From: JAXMCK01 sp046349395
GTDB lineage: Bacteria; Pseudomonadota; Alphaproteobacteria; Geminicoccales; Geminicoccaceae
DNA length: 64,000 nt
Direction of reading: 5' to 3'
Assembly: GCA_046349395.1 (NCBI GenBank)
Contig: JAXMCK010000005.1
Span: 496,001 to 560,000, forward strand
Of the stretch, positions 60,360 to 64,000 are shown piece after piece; position 1 is the stretch's first letter; each line of letters begins with the position of its first letter. The translations under genes were made by a program, and so were the position numbers. The notes under the pieces are model-generated. The model did not search any database, was not told the DNA's origin, and worked only from the letters and a program-made list of their open reading frames with translations.

Positions 60360-61154
60360 ATGTCGGACACGAGTTCCTCGCGGCGCGAGATCCTGAGTGC
60401 GGCCACCGGGTTCGCCGCGGTGGCGACCGCCGCCGGCGTCGGCCTTAGCAGTGCCAAGGCCGACACCCCGTCCGTCGGCGGTGTCGGTGCCATCCCCGAG
60501 CTGGCCCCGCAGTGGCAAAAACTCGACCTCGCCGAGATCCTCTCGCGGCCCGCGGCCTTCGTCTCGATCAGCCAGGTGAAGAGCCTCTACGAGCCCTGGG
60601 GCGTCCAGGGAGCGGAGAACCACCGCGCCCGCGGCAGCCTGCCGGCGACGGTCAAGGTGGTCGAGGCGGCCCGCAAGGCCCCCAACTTCAAGTCGTTCAG
60701 CTGGATCGGCTACGAGGTCTTCCGCCAGGACTACCCGCAGACCATCTTCGACAAGGTCCAGTACGAGACCTGGACCGGTGCTTTGAATTGGCCGCGCGAG
60801 AAGCAGCTGGAAGACAATGAGCTGGTCGACGAGCTGGCGGCCCTGGTCCAGCCCGGCGACCTCCAGTTCAACGAGCTGGCGCTCCAGAGCAGCTTCATCG
60901 GCACCCAGCTCCCGCTGGAGCTGTCCAGGAAGCGCATCGAGACCATCGTGCTGACCGGCATCCACCTCGACTGGTGCATCGAGGGCAATGCCCGCGCCGC
61001 GCGGGACAACGGCTATCTGCCCATCGTCGTCGGCGACGCCACCGCCTGCCAGAAGCCCGAGGACGAGGCCGCCGCCTTCCGCCGCATCAACAACTTCTTT
61101 GCACCCGTCATCTCGTCCGACACCTTCGTCAAGCTCCTCCAGAACAACGCCTGA
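60360..61154 (+). CDS. exported isochorismatase-fold protein, catalytic residues incomplete
   Basis: 264 residues. N-terminus SSRREILSAATGFAAVATAAG is a twin-arginine-like signal. The Cys motif ETIVLTGIHLDWCIEGNARAARDNGYLPIVV is that of isochorismatase/nicotinamidase-type cysteine hydrolases. The usual catalytic Asp in VIDMQ reads VSISQV here, and the Lys before SAF is absent (LALQSSFIGT). It may be a non-catalytic or altered relative. ATG at 60360 with GGTGGAG upstream. A strong terminator follows at 61162. Confidence 0.75.
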   Translation: MSDTSSSRREILSAATGFAAVATAAGVGLSSAKADTPSVGGVGAIPELAPQWQKLDLAEILSRPAAFVSISQVKSLYEPWGVQGAENHRARGSLPATVKVVEAARKAPNFKSFSWIGYEVFRQDYPQTIFDKVQYETWTGALNWPREKQLEDNELVDELAALVQPGDLQFNELALQSSFIGTQLPLELSRKRIETIVLTGIHLDWCIEGNARAARDNGYLPIVVGDATACQKPEDEAAAFRRINNFFAPVISSDTFVKLLQNNA

Positions 61155-61161
61155 CACACCC

Positions 61162-61191
61162 CGCCCCGCCGGTATCGCCCCCGGCGGGGCG
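61162..61191 (+). terminator. strong hairpin terminator
   Basis: Perfect 11-bp stem CGCCCCGCCGG / CCGGCGGGGCG, 8-nt loop, followed by CCTTTGG, 7 bp after the stop of the isochorismatase-fold gene. Confidence 0.8.
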
Positions 61192-61480
61192 CCTTTGGTA
61201 GACCGCTGCATGTTCGCTCAAATCCTGCAGCTCACGCCCTGTAAATGTGCCATCTACCAAAGACTCTATCTAAGCACCAAGGTTTATCCCAATTCATGCC
61301 GCTATTTCGCTATACACTTTGCTCAGCGCTAAATCCATGCATGAGTTCGAATCATTTTAGAGTTCTGAAGTTGCAGAATGTAGTATAGTACAGAAGCATT
61401 TAGTCATTCCCAAGAGCAGAAACTCGAAAAATGAACAATATTGAACAGTTTTCCAGAGGACCATATAGCGCCACTGCTAA
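61192..61480. other. AT-rich gene-free stretch
   Basis: About 290 bp with visibly lower GC than anywhere else in the window and no convincing open frame. It forms the left part of an AT-rich patch reaching about 61910, which includes the small membrane protein gene. No inverted terminal repeats or transposase remnants were found. Confidence 0.6.
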
Positions 61481-61831
61481 CTATGTTTTTCCAAACAGGA
61501 CTATGCCAATGGCAACCGAGGCAGCGAGCCAAATATTCTTCGCTCTTTCCTGCGTTCCTTTCCAGTAATCCAGTTCGTCCTTGAATTCTTGATCGAACCT
61601 CCTGCACCATTTGATGCCCCAAACATACTCTACCATAAAGTATACCGGCACCAACACCACCCACGATGCGTACAATATCCGCACCCAAAAATCGTCGATT
61701 CGAGCCGCTAAACTGTTTTGCGAACCTGCATGCAACCTCACCACAACGTATGAGAGCAAAAGTACTCCTAGAGCGGTCAGCACAAAGCGGCCAACACTCC
61801 ACCAACAACTTAGTATACGGGAACCATTCAT
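61481..61831 (-). CDS. small membrane protein in AT-rich patch
   Basis: 116 residues: a membrane segment (FVLTALGVLLLSYVVVRL), a second (ILYASWVVLVPVYFMVEYVW), a charged linker (KWCRRFDQEFKDELDYWKGTQERAK) and a last short one (IWLAASVAIGIVLFG). No family recognised. ATG at 61831 with GAGGG upstream; an ATG at 61885 is an alternative. Codon use is AT-biased unlike the neighbours, suggesting acquisition by transfer. Confidence 0.6.
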   Translation of the reverse strand: MNGSRILSCWWSVGRFVLTALGVLLLSYVVVRLHAGSQNSLAARIDDFWVRILYASWVVLVPVYFMVEYVWGIKWCRRFDQEFKDELDYWKGTQERAKNIWLAASVAIGIVLFGKT

Positions 61832-61912
61832 TTGAACATAAACCCTCGCCTGGAGTCTCATCAAGTTGACATCAGAACATACCATTCAATGAAGATAATT
61901 ACAAGCGGCTGT

Positions 61913-62746
61913 TCATCCGTTGCCGACAAAGGTACTCATCAGCCGATTTGACTTCGCAACATTCTCCATAAACATGAAGTGCCTACCCCCCTCCGCCTCC
62001 TCGAAGATCTCCGCCCTCGCCCCCTTGATCTGCCGCGCTACCCACGCCTGCGACACCGCCGAGAAGATGCTCGCCCGTCCCCCGATCACCAGCGTCCGCC
62101 AGGTGATCTTCGGGATGACGTCGCGCCAATCCTGGGTGCAGTGATCGACCAGCAGGGCGGCGGCGTGCTTCCGCGGCAGCATCAGGTTCAACTCGACCAC
62201 GCGGGCGAGCTTGTCGCTCGAAAAATCCTTGCCGAACATGCCGCCGACGAAGCCTTCCGTGACGGCCACCCCGTCCGCCCCTGCCAGCGAGGCCGCCGTC
62301 GCGGCGAGGCTCTCGGGCGTGAACAGGCAGCCCGCCTCCAGCTTCTCGGTCTCGGTCCAGTTGGGCCGCGCGGTGCAGGCCGGCGCCTGGTCGATAAAGA
62401 TGGCATCCGTGATCCGGCCGGGTCCGAACAGGTCGAAATGGCTCCACAGCACCGAAGTGCCCATGGAGTGCCCCGCCGCGATCACCCTCTCCAGGCCGAG
62501 TCCGTCCAGGAACTCCTTGAGGTCGGCAGCGAGACGCGCCACGCGGTAGCCATGGTCCGGCTTGTCGGAGAAACCGTGGCCGCGCATGTCCAGCGCAATG
62601 ACCCGGTGCCGGCCGGAGAGGCCGTCGATCTGGTCCTGGAACTGCTCCGCCCCTTGCGACCAGCCGGGGATCATGACCAATGGACGACCGGACCCCTTCT
62701 CGATCCAGCGCAGCGTCACGCCATCGCTCGTGGTGAACTCGCCCAT
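61913..62746 (-). CDS. alpha/beta hydrolase
   Basis: 277 residues. Oxyanion region VMIPGWSQGAEQF, nucleophile elbow IAAGHSMGTSVLW (G-H-S-M-G), Asp-containing IDQAPA region and the late catalytic His in EGGRHFMFMENV. Typical single-domain esterase/haloperoxidase-like hydrolase; substrate unknown. Its 3' end touches the AT-rich patch. Divergent from the class III cyclase by 71 bp. Confidence 0.88.
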   Translation of the reverse strand: MGEFTTSDGVTLRWIEKGSGRPLVMIPGWSQGAEQFQDQIDGLSGRHRVIALDMRGHGFSDKPDHGYRVARLAADLKEFLDGLGLERVIAAGHSMGTSVLWSHFDLFGPGRITDAIFIDQAPACTARPNWTETEKLEAGCLFTPESLAATAASLAGADGVAVTEGFVGGMFGKDFSSDKLARVVELNLMLPRKHAAALLVDHCTQDWRDVIPKITWRTLVIGGRASIFSAVSQAWVARQIKGARAEIFEEAEGGRHFMFMENVAKSNRLMSTFVGNG

Positions 62747-62817
62747 GACCGGCCTCCCCTCTTCCCTGCGTCGAGACCAGCACCGCCGGCCGCCACCGTC
62801 AACGCCGCCCGGCGCCG

Positions 62818-63717
62818 ATGCCTGACGGAATCGAGCGCAAGCTCACGACCATCCTGGCGGCCGACGTGGCCGGCTACAGCCGCCTCATGGCAGCCGACGA
62901 GGTGGCGGCCCTCGCTTCCTTACGCGACGGGCGTGCGGTCTTCGCCCGCCTGATCGAGCGCCATCGCGGCCGCATCGCCAACACCGCGGGCGACGGCCTC
63001 GTCGCCGACTTCCCGAGCGTGGTCGAAGCCGTCCAGTGCGCCGTCGAGGTCCAGCGCGAGCTGGCCGCCCGCAACGACGGCCGTGACCCCGACGCCGCCA
63101 TGCGCTTCCGCATCGGCTTGCATCTCGGCGACGTGATGGTCGATCGTGGCGACCTGTTCGGCGAGGGTGTGAACCTCGCCGCCCGTCTGCAGGAGCTGGC
63201 CGAGCCCGGCGGCATCCTCATCTCGCAGCCCGTCTACGACCAGGTGCGCGCCAAGCTCGCGCTCGGCTTCGACTATCTGGGCGAGCGCCGGCCGAAGAAC
63301 CTGCCGGGTCCCGTCTCCGTCTACCGCCTCCGCCTCGCCGGCGCGCCGCCGCCCCCGCCCGAGCCGGCTCTCTTCGAGCCGCCGCGGCGCACTTTTCCCC
63401 CCGTCGCCGCCGACCCGCTGCTGGAAGCCAAGCGCGTCGGCCTCGTCTTTATGGCATTGGCCCTCGTCAATCTCGCCACCAGCGACGCCTTCTGGGCGAT
63501 CTGGCCCGGCATCGTGCTCGCCACCTGGCTCGGCCTGCGCACCGTCCCCCATCTGGCGCCACGCGCGGACCCGATGCTGCTGCGCCTCGGCGTCGCCGCC
63601 GCAGCACTCGCCGCCATCAACCTCGTTACCGACCCCTCCTATCTCTGGTTCTTGTGGCCGACCGGCGTCCTCGGCGTGCTCCACGGCTTGCGCCTCATCG
63701 GCCGGCAGCGCCGCTGA
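62818..63717 (+). CDS. class III adenylate/guanylate cyclase with C-terminal membrane segments
   Basis: 299 residues. Cyclase domain at the N-terminus: TILAADVAGYSRLMAADE (first metal Asp), IANTAGDGLVADFPS (second metal Asp), FRIGLHLGDVMVDRGDLFGEGVNLAARLQELA, and ISQPVYDQVR. A proline-rich linker then leads to two pairs of short hydrophobic helices (LVFMALALVNLATSDAFWAIWPGIVLATWLG and a repeat-like AAAALAAINLVTDPSYLWFLWPTGVLGVLHGL), a 2TM-type module. Would make cAMP or cGMP; nucleotide specificity undetermined. Confidence 0.88.
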   Translation: MPDGIERKLTTILAADVAGYSRLMAADEVAALASLRDGRAVFARLIERHRGRIANTAGDGLVADFPSVVEAVQCAVEVQRELAARNDGRDPDAAMRFRIGLHLGDVMVDRGDLFGEGVNLAARLQELAEPGGILISQPVYDQVRAKLALGFDYLGERRPKNLPGPVSVYRLRLAGAPPPPPEPALFEPPRRTFPPVAADPLLEAKRVGLVFMALALVNLATSDAFWAIWPGIVLATWLGLRTVPHLAPRADPMLLRLGVAAAALAAINLVTDPSYLWFLWPTGVLGVLHGLRLIGRQRR

Positions 63718-63785
63718 GCGGCACCCCGAGAACCACCCAGAATTAGGTTCTTGATCCTATTAGGCGGACGTGGTAGGAACAGCTC

Positions 63786-64000
63786 ATGCCCCACCATGCC
63801 CGTCCCGCTCCCTCTTCTTCCCGGCCCGTGCTGGCCGGCCGGAAGGCCATGGCGATGCGCCGGATGGCCGTGGGGCAGCAGGCCGAGGCGGTCGCCCGGG
63901 CAGTCGGCGTGCCGGAGGCCGAGATCCGCGCGATGCTGGCCGACAGCGGGATGCTGGAGGTGCTGGCCACCTACCGCGACCTGCTCGTCCTGCCCGAGGC
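63786..64000 (+). CDS. hypothetical protein, truncated by window end
   Basis: Open frame from the ATG at 63786 to the window edge (71 residues seen). The segment AEAVARAVGVPEAEIRAMLAD looks helix-turn-helix-like, as in small DNA-binding or sigma-like proteins, but the family is not recognised. GGTAGGAACAGC precedes the ATG. The rest of the gene lies outside. Confidence 0.5.
   Translation, partial: MPHHARPAPSSSRPVLAGRKAMAMRRMAVGQQAEAVARAVGVPEAEIRAMLADSGMLEVLATYRDLLVLPE

Overview
The window is a high-GC chromosomal segment with dense, short-spaced gene packing, GTG/TTG starts and many 4-bp stop/start overlaps. The gene families (GlxA-type regulator, DUF924, PsiF repeats, VPLPA-CTERM protein, acetoacetate decarboxylase plus 3-hydroxybutyrate dehydrogenase, CbiM under a cobalamin riboswitch) fit an alphaproteobacterium, probably Rhodospirillales-like. 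This placement is inference from gene content; no rRNA or other phylogenetic marker is present.

Layout. 1-6.2 kb: apt (partial), a DUF192 protein, a VPLPA-CTERM secreted protein, a CDF metal exporter, an aspartate aminotransferase, a VOC protein and a DUF3734 patatin. 6.3-7.9 kb: acetoacetate decarboxylase and 3-hydroxybutyrate dehydrogenase. 8-11.2 kb: a sugar ABC importer without its ATPase, then tRNA-Glu. 11.6-24.2 kb: the most accessory-looking block. It holds a CSLREA/RTX protein, four tandem secreted FG-GAP-like propeller paralogues (the second a pseudogene with three lesions), and a tightly coupled GT4 / PqqD-like / GT2 / nucleotidyltransferase set. 24.2-29.7 kb: a ThDP enzyme, a cyclase-family hydrolase, a TetR-hydrolase-SDR operon with matching operator-like sites, and Hsp20. 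31.4-35.1 kb: a complete ribose-type ABC importer. 35-38.3 kb: a MESH1-like alarmone hydrolase, an LVIVD-repeat protein and an auxiliary-type tryptophanyl-tRNA synthetase preceded by a Trp-Trp leader peptide and attenuator. 38.4-41.2 kb: a glutamine-hydrolysing asparagine synthetase-like protein convergent with a radical SAM/SPASM protein. 41.4-49.3 kb: small metabolic and regulatory genes, including an XRE-cupin regulator whose start lies inside a long inverted repeat, and CbiM under a cobalamin riboswitch. 49.5-52.6 kb: an HpaB-like flavin monooxygenase / RidA / Rieske oxygenase operon. 52.6-55.7 kb: a PEP-CTERM-like relic, a partial cupin duplication around a DUF2817 gene, MAPEG and a response regulator. 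55.8-59.9 kb: two more CSLREA/RTX paralogues in tandem. 60-64 kb: YciI, an isochorismatase-fold protein lacking catalytic residues, an AT-rich patch with a small membrane protein, an alpha/beta hydrolase, a class III cyclase and the start of an unknown gene.

Themes. Secreted calcium-binding repeat proteins are strongly expanded (three RTX, four propellers), and local duplication, apparent gene conversion and decay are visible at base level. The best regulatory finding is the ribosome-mediated attenuator on the second-type trpS. The best candidate for an undescribed system is the propeller array followed directly by the GT4/PqqD/GT2/nucleotidyltransferase operon.
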